NCBI RefSeq assembly: GCF_021534965.1
Contig: NZ_CP091037.1
Span: 248,001-312,000 of the forward strand
Source: Muricauda sp. SCSIO 65647
Lineage (GTDB): Bacteria > Bacteroidota > Bacteroidia > Flavobacteriales > Flavobacteriaceae
DNA: 64,000 nucleotides
Direction of reading: 5' to 3'
A model generated the notes under the pieces. It did no database searches and was not told the DNA's origin. It saw only the letters and a program-made list of their open reading frames with translations. Below are positions 36,763 through 46,154 of this stretch, in pieces. The number at the start of each line of letters is the position of its first letter. The stretch's first letter is position 1. The position numbers and the translations under genes are program-made.

Positions 36763-37959
36763 GTCCACTAGAAATTTATAGATACATGTAGAGGAGTACT
36801 CTTCTTCTGGCTTCAATAGTGTAGTTGGAAAGTTTTGGTTGTTCGGCGTATCGGGAAAATGTTGTGTCTCCAAACAAAATGCCCCTCTGAAGATATAAGG
36901 TTTTCCCTTTTTCCCAATGATGGTCCCATCCAAAAAATTACCTCCGTAGAACTGTAATCCAGGCTCATCGGTGTAGACCTCCATTATTCTACCACTCGTG
37001 GGTTCGATTACCTTAGCTGCCAAAACAAGTCCCTTGTTGTTTTTAGGGCTTTCACCCAAGACAAAATTATGGTCATAGCCGTTGCCAAACGTCAATTGCC
37101 CATTTTTGACCTCGAGGTCTTGACCAATGGGTTTCGGTTTTCTGAAGTCAAAAGGTGTGCCCTCGACCATTTCAAGTTTGCCTATCGGAATCAATCCTTC
37201 ATCTACTGGGGTATAACGGTCAGCATTGATGTAGAGCAAATGGTCATTAATGGTACCCTCGCCCTCGCCTTTGAGGTTAAAAAAGGAATGATGCGTAAGG
37301 TTTACATGGGTAGCCTTATCGGTCGTCGCCTTGTAAGTAATCTCAAGTTCATTATCATCTGTTAGATGGTAATGCACCGTAACATCTAAATTGCCGGGAT
37401 AACCTTCTTCCATATCAGGAGAAACTCTTTTGAACTCAATTTCATTTTCGGTGACCTTTTTTACATCCCACACAACATCATTGAATCCCTTGTCCCCACC
37501 ATGTAAGTGATTCTCTCCATTATTGGTTGCCAATTGATAAGACTTTCCATCAATTGAGAATTTGCCCTTGGCAATTCTATTTCCATACCTGCCGATCGTT
37601 GCCCCAAAATATTTTTCTTTGGAATCAATATACTCTTGCAGCGTATTGAACCCTAAGACTATATCTTCCATATTTCCATTTCTATCCGGCACAAAAAGAG
37701 AAATCAGTCTTTGACCGTAATCGGTAAATATGGCTTCTACCCCATTGTTGTTTCTAAGAACATACAAGTTGGTTTCTTTGTCATTGATGATATTTTTAAA
37801 CTCAGATAACAATACACTACTATTCTTGGTCAAGACTGTTTCTTTTGATTTCTCCAAACTTGAAGCTTCAGCTTTAGATTCTTTATTATTCTTACAAGCC
37901 AATAACGTCATTACTAACAATAAGGTAAAAAATAAGGGCAAGATTTTATTGGTATGCAT
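36751..37959 (-). CDS. galM: Aldose 1-epimerase (galactose mutarotase), lipoprotein
   Basis: A 402-residue aldose 1-epimerase from ATG 37959, which gives a clean lipoprotein signal (MHTNKILPLFFTLLLVMTLLAC); the frame also opens at ATG 37986. Mutarotases interconvert alpha and beta anomers of galactose, glucose or arabinose. Family motifs present: RYGNRIAKGKF, NGENHLHGG, the catalytic His in VNLTHHSFFNL, and the catalytic Glu in YTDEPGLQFYGGNF. Periplasmic or outer-membrane-anchored mutarotases are common in polysaccharide loci, where they speed the use of freshly released sugars. It is convergent with the AraC-type regulator, with 33 bp between stops. It supports galactose or a related aldose as a product of the locus. 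Confidence 0.94.
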   Translation of the reverse strand: MHTNKILPLFFTLLLVMTLLACKNNKESKAEASSLEKSKETVLTKNSSVLLSEFKNIINDKETNLYVLRNNNGVEAIFTDYGQRLISLFVPDRNGNMEDIVLGFNTLQEYIDSKEKYFGATIGRYGNRIAKGKFSIDGKSYQLATNNGENHLHGGDKGFNDVVWDVKKVTENEIEFKRVSPDMEEGYPGNLDVTVHYHLTDDNELEITYKATTDKATHVNLTHHSFFNLKGEGEGTINDHLLYINADRYTPVDEGLIPIGKLEMVEGTPFDFRKPKPIGQDLEVKNGQLTFGNGYDHNFVLGESPKNNKGLVLAAKVIEPTSGRIMEVYTDEPGLQFYGGNFLDGTIIGKKGKPYIFRGAFCLETQHFPDTPNNQNFPTTLLKPEEEYSSTCIYKFLVDKKP

Positions 37960-38096
37960 TTGTATATGAATTAAAATGTATGCCATAAAAGTATTAATAT
38001 AAAGTTATAAAGTCGAGAAAGAAAAATTTGAATCTCAAAACTTCTACCGAAGAAACACGCAAATTTTGAAAACAAAACTTAGCATTAGGGTAATGA

Positions 38097-38123
38097 AAAA
38101 ACCTCCAAAGATTGGAGGTTTTT
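38097..38123 (-). terminator. Strong bidirectional-looking terminator after the hydrolase gene
   Basis: ACCTCCAA and TTGGAGGT pair perfectly around a 3-nt loop, extended by A and T runs on both sides. It lies 19 bp beyond the stop of the minus-strand hydrolase, whose transcript it probably ends. Confidence 0.85.
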
Positions 38124-38141
38124 CTGTTTAGTGTTCTTGGT

Positions 38142-39743
38142 TTAATGGCTGACCAACCAATCCTTCAAGGGACGCCACACAAGTTCAGGGGCGTCGTCGG
38201 CCATAAAAAGGTCAGCATGGCCATAATCCAAGATTCGCGGCCCATCAGGAAATTTGGTCACAATCTCAACACTTACATCGGTACTCCCCAAAAGTGTGGT
38301 GGAAAATACCGCATCATTGCCATACCCCCCTTGGGCACCTAGATATAATACCGGCACTTTGATTTCACCTAGTTCAGCAATCGTATTTTCACGGTTTTCC
38401 GGGCAAACCCGCTTGAAGCCCTCCGCGGCGCTATATGTCGGCATGTATGGCGCCAAAGATACCAACAGTTTAAACCATCGCTCCTCCTGGGTATATGCAA
38501 GCCCTGATGGTATTTGCCCATCGAATTCGCCTCCTAGAAAATGCCAATCGGGCCCATTGGGCTGTGGTCCCCCAGCGGCCGCCAAAGCAAACTGATAATT
38601 GCTCAGTCCGGGCGCAAATGGGGAATCACCTTCGGGATTTTCAAGAGCCGCTTGACCCACGGTAACAAAACCAACACCATTTGCATTTTGATATTCCCCG
38701 TTCGCATGTGCTGCTTCCGACATTTGAGACAAGGAGCAACTACCGGCGGCAAAAGGGCTATCGTTTTGCTCGTAAACCAATACAAAGTCAGTTGGGATTA
38801 TACCTTTGATATCCCTCAAAATACGATGCTGCTTCGTTTCCTTAATGGCGGCATTATAGGTCAATCCCGCACCATAGCTAAAACCCAACAGGTTCATCTT
38901 CCCGAAACCTTGTCTGGTCAATCCTCGAACCAATCTCGCAATCGCCATGGATTTCAACACATGTCCCGCGTCTTTCGTGATTCCCCAATTCTGAAAGAAA
39001 GAAAAATCAGTGGTTTCAATTGGCACCAAGGTCCAACCCAGGTCAATACCCCAAACATCGATGTCGTTCGAAGCCAGATAAAAGGGAGAAGAATTGGTTG
39101 CATCAGGAGTTTCCACTCCGGGACGTAGAAAAATATCATCGAAATCCTGTGACGAACCATGAATCATAAATACATTTCCTTTGGTTCTAATGGGTCTATA
39201 CTTTCGTGATTCCCGCACTACTCTATGGATGCGAACAACATCGTAAGGTCCATTGCCCATACGTACCATTATCTGATAATGCGCGATATCCGCAGAAAGA
39301 GCGGACCTAGCAATCTTCGTAATGCGACAACTTCTTCTGCCTTTACTGGCTTTTTCATCTTTGCCCGCATTTAAGGAGATACTTGAACCTGTTTTGTTAC
39401 TGATTGCAATTTGTTCACCGTCGAATCCGGCCAACGAAAAGAAGGAACCGTCAGAATTACTTAGGTTCTGCTTTTTTTGGACATTATTATCTTCAAAAAA
39501 TATCAAATCCCCTTCAGCGGCCTCCTGTAATGCCTCATTTAAACCCTCTTGGTTTTCTGTTAAGATAATGGATTCAAAAGAGAGGTCTTCAATGAAATTT
39601 ACCCATTCGCCATCTTGGGCTTCAGAATCAATGGTAATGTAATCCTGATCATCAGTATCATTGCATCCAATTGTCGTGATTGCGGCCACAACCGCTAAAA
39701 ATAAAGACGTGGTTTTCCAGGAAAACAATTCTTTTGTTTTCAT
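38142..39743 (-). CDS. Lipoprotein alpha/beta hydrolase, lipase/esterase-like
   Basis: A 533-residue lipoprotein (lipobox TTIGC) with an alpha/beta-hydrolase domain from about residue 185. Likely catalytic parts are an oxyanion segment FMIHGSSQ, nucleophile S289 in GFSYGAG, and His 509 in DYGHADLF near the end; the acid is probably the Asp or Glu between VPVLYLGAQG and that His. The first 150 residues are acidic and Ser/Gly-rich without a known fold. It stands alone, with its own terminator and a 14-bp palindrome 50 bp upstream. It could remove ester groups or hydrolyse lipid-like esters; I cannot name a subfamily. It is transcribed in the same direction as the gene at 39911-41806, 167 bp away. 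Confidence 0.8.
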   Translation of the reverse strand: MKTKELFSWKTTSLFLAVVAAITTIGCNDTDDQDYITIDSEAQDGEWVNFIEDLSFESIILTENQEGLNEALQEAAEGDLIFFEDNNVQKKQNLSNSDGSFFSLAGFDGEQIAISNKTGSSISLNAGKDEKASKGRRSCRITKIARSALSADIAHYQIMVRMGNGPYDVVRIHRVVRESRKYRPIRTKGNVFMIHGSSQDFDDIFLRPGVETPDATNSSPFYLASNDIDVWGIDLGWTLVPIETTDFSFFQNWGITKDAGHVLKSMAIARLVRGLTRQGFGKMNLLGFSYGAGLTYNAAIKETKQHRILRDIKGIIPTDFVLVYEQNDSPFAAGSCSLSQMSEAAHANGEYQNANGVGFVTVGQAALENPEGDSPFAPGLSNYQFALAAAGGPQPNGPDWHFLGGEFDGQIPSGLAYTQEERWFKLLVSLAPYMPTYSAAEGFKRVCPENRENTIAELGEIKVPVLYLGAQGGYGNDAVFSTTLLGSTDVSVEIVTKFPDGPRILDYGHADLFMADDAPELVWRPLKDWLVSH

Positions 39744-39792
39744 AATTAATTGATTTTATGGTCATTACAACCCGGTTAAACATTAGAGAAAA

Positions 39793-39806
39793 TGATTGGC
39801 CAATCA
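39793..39806. promoter_or_regulatory. 14-bp perfect palindrome upstream of the hydrolase
   Basis: TGATTGGCCAATCA reads the same on both strands, 50-63 bp upstream of the hydrolase start. A dimeric repressor site is a reasonable guess; the binding factor is unknown. Confidence 0.4.
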
Positions 39807-39910
39807 ATTAGCGAACGCTTGTACCAAAGGTCTGGAAAAGCGCAATAAACCAATTTTGATTATGTAGTGATTAATTCAAAACTTGGTTTCGACTATGTTG
39901 ATTTTTTAAA

Positions 39911-41806
39911 TTATGTTGCAGAAGGCTCCAGTGGGGGAAGTTTGAGCTCTTTTAAAAACTGTTTGAACCTAGAGTCTTTTTTGAATTCTTCGGGACCATT
40001 CCAAACCCTGAGCCAAGGGGCGAATACATCCATGGGTTTTTTGGACAACCATTTGAAAGCCTCATCAAAATTACCGAGGTGGGCATATATAAGCGTTAGC
40101 CCAAAAGCTTCCCTAGAGCTGACCTCACCCTCTTGTAATTCAGCAGCTATTTCAAGGGCCTTATCCTTGTCTCCCGTTTTCGCATAGGCGACTCCCAATT
40201 CATACAAGGCCGCAGGGTTGATTTCAATGGATTTTTTTATCACATTGATTCCTTCTTGGGGCATTCCCTTCTCGATGTAAATATCACCCATTGTACTCCA
40301 AGCAGATGCATACTCTTTATCGATTTCCAAGGCTTCCTTAACTTCTTTCAAGGCTTTTTCGTAATTCCCCATCCAAAAATGAAGCAGGCCCATGTCAGAG
40401 GTTATCAAAGGCGCCAATGGATCCAATTGTTTGGCCAATTGGTGTTCTTTGACAGCTTCCTCCCATTTTCCCAAAAGAATGAGATACCATGAGTAATGGT
40501 AATGATTGTAAGGAAGGTTTGGATTCAATTCTTCCGCAATTGCGAATGACCTTTCCGCGGCTTTCCAATCGCGTTCATAATAGAGTTGGATCATTGCGAG
40601 AGCGGAATGTGCTTTGGCAGATTTAGGATTCAACTCCAAGGCTTTCAAAGCGGCCGCTTTTCCCCTTCTCCAAGGGGCGTTCATAGGGTCGGGACCATGC
40701 CCTAAGAGGGCGTATCCTTCTGCCAAACCGGCATAGGCGAGAGGGTCGGCTGGGTCTATCTCCACCGCCTTGTGCAAATAATCCAATCCCTTTTGAAAAT
40801 CCTCAGCATTGGATTTGGTCAGGTAATACATTCCCCTTAGGTATGCTTTATAGGTTTCCGGATTTGTATTTTGTAGCTGAAGTCGTTCCTTTTTCTCCTC
40901 GTCGAGGGTAACCTCTATCGAATTGGCAATATCCTGTATCGCTGTATTTCTTACCGATAGAATATCATTGACATCGTTATGGTAGTCTTTGGCCCAAATG
41001 TGTTTTTCCTCAGGGAAAACATCGATCAACTGTAGTTGCATTCGTATGCTATCACCTTTATAGATGAGTGAACCTTCCACCAAATGATCCGCACCAAGTT
41101 GCTTGGCAATATCCCGAATGGGCAATTCTTTGTCCTTGAACTGAAGTGTTGAAATTCTTGAAATGACCCTTAAGCCCTTTATGGTTCCAAGTTCTCCAAT
41201 CAAAGCATCATGTATGCCGTGGGTCAAATACTCTTGGCTGGAATCCTCAGATAAATGATCTAAGGGAAGGACTGCTATCGATATCACCCCTTCCTTTTCT
41301 TCTGATTTGTAACCTTTGATTAAAAAAAAGCCTATTAAAAGCAACACTATTGATGCAACGGCGATAACCCACTGATTTTTGAAGAACCGTTTTTCTTTCC
41401 CTGGATTTACCAACCTTTCCACCACCACTGGGGAAGAAGGCTCGGTTACCTCCTCATATGCAGTCTGGTATTTTGCTTTGCCCGGAGTATAACCATATTC
41501 CTCATGGAAACAGGTATTGAAATAAGAGGTACTGCTAAACCCTACTCTATAAGCAATCTCCGAAACGCTGGCCACATCGCTCTGAAGCATTTTCATGGCT
41601 TCCCTAAGTCTTATCTTCCTTATAAATTGGCTAACAGAATGCCCTTTTATCCGCTTCAGTTTTCTATGTAGCTGCGAACGGCTTGCTCCATAAGTATGGG
41701 CGAGTTCCTCAACACTAAAATTTTCGTTTTCAAGGTTGGCAAGTACAATTTCCTCGAGTCTTTCGATAAAATTCTCATCTTGCCCCTTGTACTCTGAAGA
41801 AGCCAT
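39911..41806 (-). CDS. Membrane-anchored AraC-type regulator with FlgO/TolB-like and TPR domains, copy 1
   Basis: A 631-residue protein with unusual order. An AraC-type DNA-binding domain is N-terminal (about 10-115; VSEIAYRVGFSSTSYFNTCF, GYTPGK). A single transmembrane segment follows (about 147-165, WVIAVASIVLLLIGFFLI), then a FlgO/TolB-N-like domain (about 175-300, ISIAVLPLDHLS, HLVEGSLIYKGDSIRMQL) and about eight TPR repeats to the end. The topology puts DNA binding in the cytoplasm and the TPR part in the periplasm, as in one-component membrane transducers. It is paralogous to 49785-51665. The target is unknown; the neighbouring hydrolase is a candidate. Start ATG 41806 is the only sensible one. 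Confidence 0.88.
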   Translation of the reverse strand: MASSEYKGQDENFIERLEEIVLANLENENFSVEELAHTYGASRSQLHRKLKRIKGHSVSQFIRKIRLREAMKMLQSDVASVSEIAYRVGFSSTSYFNTCFHEEYGYTPGKAKYQTAYEEVTEPSSPVVVERLVNPGKEKRFFKNQWVIAVASIVLLLIGFFLIKGYKSEEKEGVISIAVLPLDHLSEDSSQEYLTHGIHDALIGELGTIKGLRVISRISTLQFKDKELPIRDIAKQLGADHLVEGSLIYKGDSIRMQLQLIDVFPEEKHIWAKDYHNDVNDILSVRNTAIQDIANSIEVTLDEEKKERLQLQNTNPETYKAYLRGMYYLTKSNAEDFQKGLDYLHKAVEIDPADPLAYAGLAEGYALLGHGPDPMNAPWRRGKAAALKALELNPKSAKAHSALAMIQLYYERDWKAAERSFAIAEELNPNLPYNHYHYSWYLILLGKWEEAVKEHQLAKQLDPLAPLITSDMGLLHFWMGNYEKALKEVKEALEIDKEYASAWSTMGDIYIEKGMPQEGINVIKKSIEINPAALYELGVAYAKTGDKDKALEIAAELQEGEVSSREAFGLTLIYAHLGNFDEAFKWLSKKPMDVFAPWLRVWNGPEEFKKDSRFKQFLKELKLPPLEPSAT

Positions 41807-42174
41807 TTCTTTGATTTTTTAGCAATTCGAGGGAATACTTAAAGATAATAAATTTCAATGCCAAAAACAGATGGCACGTATGTGAACTATTTTTAACTCT
41901 ATAGAACGGAAAGTTTCTGATACCAATTCAGAAATTCTGCGTAGTCCAATAAAACGAACATACTTTGGGAATCTACCTCTCCTCACAAATCTGTCTCATA
42001 AACTCGCCGTTTTTATAATACTACCGCAAGTTCATTTTTAATTTGGTCAATTTTTAAGTCAAATGGCTGCTTTAAGCATACCATTGAAATAAGAATGGTC
42101 AATCATCTCGCCCTAAAATCTAATATGTTTTTAATCCACCCTATCCGTAAAACAAAATCACCTATTCCCAAAAA
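41807..42174. other. Gene-free stretch between two minus-strand regulators
   Basis: 368 bp of AT-rich sequence with no supported gene. It should hold the promoter of the AraC-FlgO-TPR gene. It contains CCAATAAAACGAACATACTT (41946 onward), the left copy of an imperfect 25-bp direct repeat whose other copy is at 52621-52645. Confidence 0.6.
41946..41970 (+). repeat. Imperfect 25-bp direct repeat, left copy
   Basis: It matches 21 of 25 bases with 52621-52645, in the same orientation and 10.7 kb away. The pair brackets the HxlR operon, the TAP hydrolase, AraC-FlgO-TPR copy 2 and the small lipoprotein. It could be a mobile-segment boundary or chance. Confidence 0.35.
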
Positions 42175-42531
42175 CTACTTCGAATGGCTTTCAGCCACAT
42201 AATCACCCCAATCTGCGACAGATTGAACTATAGGAATCAACGTTTTGCCAAAATCAGTCAATGAATATTCCACCTTTAAGGGAGGTTTGGAGGTATAGAC
42301 CTTTCGTCTTATGAGACCATCTTCCTCCAAAGCCTTTAATTGAAGGCTAAGGGTCCTCTCCGTGACCGTGGGCATCGATTTTCTCAATTCATTATATCTC
42401 AACTTTTCATTCATTAAGTAATATAGAATTACGGTTTTCCATTTACCACCTATTACCCCCATGGTCAGGCTAGCACAGCAAGGATAATCGACACCCTTAA
42501 AACTCAGCTTTTTCGGTTCTGTTTTTTCCAT
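42175..42531 (-). CDS. HxlR-type winged-helix regulator, probably redox-responsive
   Basis: A 118-residue HxlR-family regulator: VIGGKWKTVILYYLM, RYNELRKSMPTVTERTLSLQLKALEEDGLI and the final wing (PLKVEYSLTDFGK) match the family closely. Vicinal cysteines C18-C19 sit just before the first helix, where quinone- and electrophile-sensing members (YodB, HypR, QorR types) carry their reactive Cys. It is divergent from an operon containing a quinone oxidoreductase, the typical QorR/YodB arrangement. ACTATA-type palindromes lie between the two start codons (42569-42609). I infer that it represses the operon until its cysteines are oxidised or alkylated. Confidence 0.93.
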   Translation of the reverse strand: MEKTEPKKLSFKGVDYPCCASLTMGVIGGKWKTVILYYLMNEKLRYNELRKSMPTVTERTLSLQLKALEEDGLIRRKVYTSKPPLKVEYSLTDFGKTLIPIVQSVADWGDYVAESHSK

Positions 42532-42568
42532 AATTATATACTATCATTTTTGACCGTTATTGCAAATG

Positions 42569-42580
42569 TATAGTACTATA
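42569..42580. promoter_or_regulatory. HxlR operator candidate 1, 12-bp perfect palindrome
   Basis: TATAGTACTATA is a perfect palindrome in the 94-bp gap between hxlR and the enoyl-CoA hydratase gene, sharing the ACTATA half-site with the next palindrome. Confidence 0.6.
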
Positions 42581-42592
42581 ATTAGTTTTGCA

Positions 42593-42609
42593 ACTATAAT
42601 TTTTATAGT
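42593..42609. promoter_or_regulatory. HxlR operator candidate 2, 17-bp inverted repeat
   Basis: ACTATAA and TTATAGT flank a TTT spacer 17 bp upstream of the ATG at 42626. It reuses the ACTATA half-site of the first palindrome, so two dimers could bind side by side and cover the promoter. Confidence 0.65.
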
Positions 42610-42625
42610 AATAAAATCATTAGAA

Positions 42626-43471
42626 ATGGAATACAGGAATTTTCAAACATTCACGGCAGAGCAAAAAGGAGCAATTTTAACGGTGGACATCAACTTTGGG
42701 CCAGTAAACGTACAAGGTCAAGAAATGTTGGCAGACCTAAACAGTCTATGTTTACGATTGGAACGGGACAGAAGTGTGAAGGTAGTTGTATTTCAATCTT
42801 CCAATCCGGGATATTGGGTATGTCACTATGATACTGACCTGTTAAAAGACTTGTCTACCGAAGCAGTGCCTAGAAATGAAGTGAAACTTCTCGATTTGCA
42901 ATCTGTTTTGGAAAGGCTAAGCAACGTACCTCAGGCCACTATTGCCAAAATAGAAGGTTTTGCCCGTGGTGGGGGCCATGAAATGGCATTGGCCCTCGAT
43001 ATGCGGTTTGCAGCCAGAGAGAAAGCCAAATTCATGCAAATGGAAGTGGGTATGGGGATTCTACCTTGTGGTGGTGGCGCATCCCGCATGGCCAGACAAA
43101 CAGGTTTGGGCAAAGCCCTGGAAATAATTTTGGGAGCAAGGGATTGGGATGCTGATGAAGCGGAAAAATTTGGCACTATCAACAAGGCACTTGATGCCGA
43201 TAAAATAGGGGAATATGTAGATACCTTGGCAGAGCGTATTTCCAAATTTCCAGCCGAGTCCATCGAGGCTTGCAAACGCGCGGTCTATGCATCAATTGAT
43301 TTGCCAATAAGCGAGGCTTTAAAGGAGGAAGCCTATCAGCTGTTCCAGGCAACGAGCAAAACACCAGCTGTAAAACGGTTTCAGTATGCCGACGATAACG
43401 GCGCCCAATTTGACCACAACAACCAAAAAAATTGGGAACAACTTGTAATCGATATCCAAGAAGTAAATTAA
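42626..43471 (+). CDS. Enoyl-CoA hydratase/isomerase family protein
   Basis: A crotonase-fold protein of 281 residues from ATG 42626. The frame continues upstream only through the operator region to a TTG, so the ATG is preferred. Oxyanion-hole segments are visible: FQSSNPGYWVCHYDTD and IAKIEGFARGGGHEMALALDMRFA. The catalytic-site region MGILPCGGGASRMAR resembles hydratases, but the usual Glu pair is not obvious, so a different acyl-CoA or non-CoA reaction is possible. It leads a five-gene operon with a quinone oxidoreductase, a cupin, an SDR and a luciferase-like oxidoreductase, divergent from HxlR. In this context it probably takes part in detoxifying reactive carbonyl or aromatic compounds. 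Confidence 0.88.
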   Translation: MEYRNFQTFTAEQKGAILTVDINFGPVNVQGQEMLADLNSLCLRLERDRSVKVVVFQSSNPGYWVCHYDTDLLKDLSTEAVPRNEVKLLDLQSVLERLSNVPQATIAKIEGFARGGGHEMALALDMRFAAREKAKFMQMEVGMGILPCGGGASRMARQTGLGKALEIILGARDWDADEAEKFGTINKALDADKIGEYVDTLAERISKFPAESIEACKRAVYASIDLPISEALKEEAYQLFQATSKTPAVKRFQYADDNGAQFDHNNQKNWEQLVIDIQEVN

Positions 43472-43493
43472 AGATCATAAAAAGGGAATATCA

Positions 43494-44480
43494 ATGAAAG
43501 CAATGATAATCAATGAATATGGGGCAAATGCAGTATTCAGACCTGAAGAGGTTGAAACACCAACTTTAGAGAGCGGCCAGGTTCTGGTCAAGATTTCAGC
43601 ATCAAGTATCAACACCGTGGATACCATGATCAGAAATATGGGCAAAGACCTACCTTTCTCACCGGCTAACCCGGCAATATTGGGGATGGACCTTGCTGGA
43701 ACAATTGAAGAAGTAGGGGAAAACGTGACCGATTTTTCGATTGGGGATGAAGTTTATGGCTGTGTGGGCGGCCTAGCGGATTTGCAGGGAACCTTGGCTG
43801 AATATGTTGCCGCTGACAGCAGATTGATGGCACACAAGCCCAAGAACCTCACCATGCGGGAGGCTGCCGCCCTACCATTGGTCGGGATAACTGCATACGA
43901 AGGCCTAAAACGAGCCGGTATTAAAAACGGACAAAAAGTGTTGGTTCATGGGGGCACCGGTGGTGTAGGACACGTTGCCCTGCAACTTGCCAAGCACTTT
44001 GGAGCGGAAGTGTATTCAACCGGAGGTGGGGAAGAACAGCTCTCCATCATTGAAAGTTTGGGCGCAACAGCAATAAATTACAAAACGGAACAGGTTGAAG
44101 ACTATGTGAACAGGTATACAGATGGAGTAGGATTTGACATTGTTTTCGATTCCGTGGGAGGAGAAAACATGTTAAAATCTTTTGAGGCAGCTGCACTGAA
44201 CGGTCAAATAGCTTCGACCGTTTCTCTCTGCGAACTTGATTTAAGTACCGTGCATTTCAAGGGACTGTCATTGCACGTTGTATTTATGCTGATACCGATG
44301 TTACATGATTTTCAGAGAGAAGAACATGGCAAAATCTTAAAGGATATTGCCCGGATAACTGAGGCGGGAGGTTTGAATCCTCTGCTTGACGAAGAACGAT
44401 TTTCCCTTGAAAACGTAGGTGCGGCTTATGCAAAACTGGAAAGTAAAAAAGCTATCGGAAAAGTAGTCGTTGAACACTAA
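43494..44480 (+). CDS. Zinc-independent MDR quinone oxidoreductase (QOR-like)
   Basis: A 328-residue medium-chain dehydrogenase/reductase. It has the GroES-like domain ([26 protein letters not shown]) and an NADPH-binding Rossmann fold with [20 protein letters not shown]. The zinc-binding cysteines of alcohol dehydrogenases are absent, placing it with quinone or enone reductases. It likely performs NADPH-dependent reduction of quinones or alpha,beta-unsaturated carbonyls in the cytoplasm. It is second in the HxlR-controlled operon, 22 bp after the hydratase-like gene. HxlR regulators of the QorR type control exactly such enzymes elsewhere. Confidence 0.93.
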   Translation: MKAMIINEYGANAVFRPEEVETPTLESGQVLVKISASSINTVDTMIRNMGKDLPFSPANPAILGMDLAGTIEEVGENVTDFSIGDEVYGCVGGLADLQGTLAEYVAADSRLMAHKPKNLTMREAAALPLVGITAYEGLKRAGIKNGQKVLVHGGTGGVGHVALQLAKHFGAEVYSTGGGEEQLSIIESLGATAINYKTEQVEDYVNRYTDGVGFDIVFDSVGGENMLKSFEAAALNGQIASTVSLCELDLSTVHFKGLSLHVVFMLIPMLHDFQREEHGKILKDIARITEAGGLNPLLDEERFSLENVGAAYAKLESKKAIGKVVVEH

Positions 44481-44490
44481 AACTTGTTTT

Positions 44491-45360
44491 ATGTACTTAA
44501 AAACAAGGTATATCTTATTTCTAATTTTGGTATTGTTTTTAAGCTCTTTCCGAAGTAATGGACAGATAACAAAGGACACTGAAAACGATACTTTGAAAGG
44601 AATCGGGAACCCTACAAACAAAGTTCTGTTGAGTTCCGAAATCATATGGGAAAAATTGAACCCGGCCAGAGGGAACCAAAGTCCACTAGCAGGAACAATA
44701 TGGGGCAATAGGAATGGAACTACGGCTACAGGATTTCTGGCAAAGTTTGTTGACGGATTTTCATCCCCTCCACACATTCACAATGTTACCTACAGGGCCG
44801 TTGTCATTAAAGGGGCCATTCACAACGACGACCCAAATGCAGAAAAGATGTGGATGAAACCAGGTAGCTTTTGGACACAACCGCAAGGAGAATCGCATAT
44901 CACTGCTGCCAAGGGTGAAGAAAACATGGCTCTTGTCGAAATAGACAATGGTCCTTATTTGGTGAAGCCCATTGAAGAATCTTTCGATAACGGGGAACGC
45001 CCGGTAAATGTGGATGCCGCAAATGTGGTTTGGTTAAGCAGTGAACAAACCAATTGGATCGACACCAAAAGTAATGCTGAAATAAGTTTTCTATGGGAAA
45101 ATAAGGGTTCAAAAGGAATTTTTGTCAAGCTGCCCAAAGGATTCAAAGGAGCCATAAATACGGATGGAACAGTTGTACATGGCGTGGTAATAAGAGGGGA
45201 ATTGAAATATACCCTTCCACAAAACCAAGAAAAGAAAACACTGGACCCGGGAGGTTCCTTTAGCTCAACTTCAAAAGCTATCCACGACCTTACAAATCCC
45301 GGAAGAGAAGTGCTACTATACATTAGAACGAACGGAAGAATTGAAATTAATGAACTATGA
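44491..45360 (+). CDS. Secreted DUF4437 double-cupin protein
   Basis: A 289-residue protein from ATG 44491. The open frame begins at a TTG (44470) overlapping the previous gene, but the ATG yields the signal peptide ([19 protein letters not shown], cleaved near SNGQ). Two cupin halves are visible: [22 protein letters not shown] with metal-ligand-like histidines, and a second half ending in [14 protein letters not shown]. This matches the DUF4437 pattern, a cupin family of unknown activity. It is 10 bp after the oxidoreductase and overlaps the SDR start by ATGA, so it is translationally coupled. It is the only exported product in an otherwise cytoplasmic operon. Confidence 0.82.
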   Translation: MYLKTRYILFLILVLFLSSFRSNGQITKDTENDTLKGIGNPTNKVLLSSEIIWEKLNPARGNQSPLAGTIWGNRNGTTATGFLAKFVDGFSSPPHIHNVTYRAVVIKGAIHNDDPNAEKMWMKPGSFWTQPQGESHITAAKGEENMALVEIDNGPYLVKPIEESFDNGERPVNVDAANVVWLSSEQTNWIDTKSNAEISFLWENKGSKGIFVKLPKGFKGAINTDGTVVHGVVIRGELKYTLPQNQEKKTLDPGGSFSSTSKAIHDLTNPGREVLLYIRTNGRIEINEL

Positions 45361-46154
45361 AGACAATTTTAATTACGGGAAGCACAGATGGAATTGGCAA
45401 GTTAACTGCACTGAAATTGGCAAAAGACGGGCATAAAATACTTGTACACGGCAGAAACCCCAAAAAGGTGGAAAATACCGTTTCAGAAATCAAAAACAAT
45501 ACTTCCAGTGGAAGGACAAATGGTTTGGTTTCCGATCTATCAGATTTTGAAAGCATTGGGAGAATGGTTTCCAATATCCCGGAAAGCATTTCAAAAATTG
45601 ATGTGTTGATCAACAACGCAGGGGTCTTTAAAAGTAGTGCTCCATCAAATCAAGATGGCTTGGATCTGCGATTTGCCGTAAACTATTTTGCTCCATATCT
45701 CCTTACCAACGGTTTGTTACCGTTGTTACAAAAAAGCAATTCACCTCGGGTCATCAATCTTAGCTCGGCAGCCCAATCAACTGTTTCCCTGACCGCGTTA
45801 TCTGGACAGGAACGGATTTCCGATCAAAAGGCTTATGCACAAAGTAAACTGGCGCTGACGATGTGGAGTTTTGCCTTTGCAAAAAAATATCCGGAAATAA
45901 CCACCATTGCCGTAAATCCTGGGTCACTATTGAATACCAAAATGGTACAGGAAGCTTATGGCCAACATTGGTCTTCCGCAGATAAAGGTGCCGCTATTTT
46001 ATATGAACTTGGCGTTTCAGAAAGATTTTCAAACCATAGTGGTCAATACTTTGATAATGACAAAGGGGATTTTAACAAAGCCCATACCGATGCCTATGAT
46101 AATGAAAAAATAAGAAGGTTACTTACAGAAACCGGAAAAATAGTGGGTGGCTAG
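45357..46154 (+). CDS. Short-chain dehydrogenase/reductase
   Basis: A 265-residue SDR. It has the cofactor motif [10 protein letters not shown], the structural NNAG, catalytic Ser in NLSSAAQ and the YAQSK active-site pair. HGRNPKK after strand 2 suggests NADP(H) preference. It most resembles the retinol dehydrogenase/WWOX-like SDR group acting on carbonyls. It overlaps the cupin gene by 4 bp (ATGA) and its stop is directly followed by the next ATG, indicating a tight operon. It probably reduces an aldehyde or ketone within the HxlR regulon. Confidence 0.93.
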   Translation: MKTILITGSTDGIGKLTALKLAKDGHKILVHGRNPKKVENTVSEIKNNTSSGRTNGLVSDLSDFESIGRMVSNIPESISKIDVLINNAGVFKSSAPSNQDGLDLRFAVNYFAPYLLTNGLLPLLQKSNSPRVINLSSAAQSTVSLTALSGQERISDQKAYAQSKLALTMWSFAFAKKYPEITTIAVNPGSLLNTKMVQEAYGQHWSSADKGAAILYELGVSERFSNHSGQYFDNDKGDFNKAHTDAYDNEKIRRLLTETGKIVGG

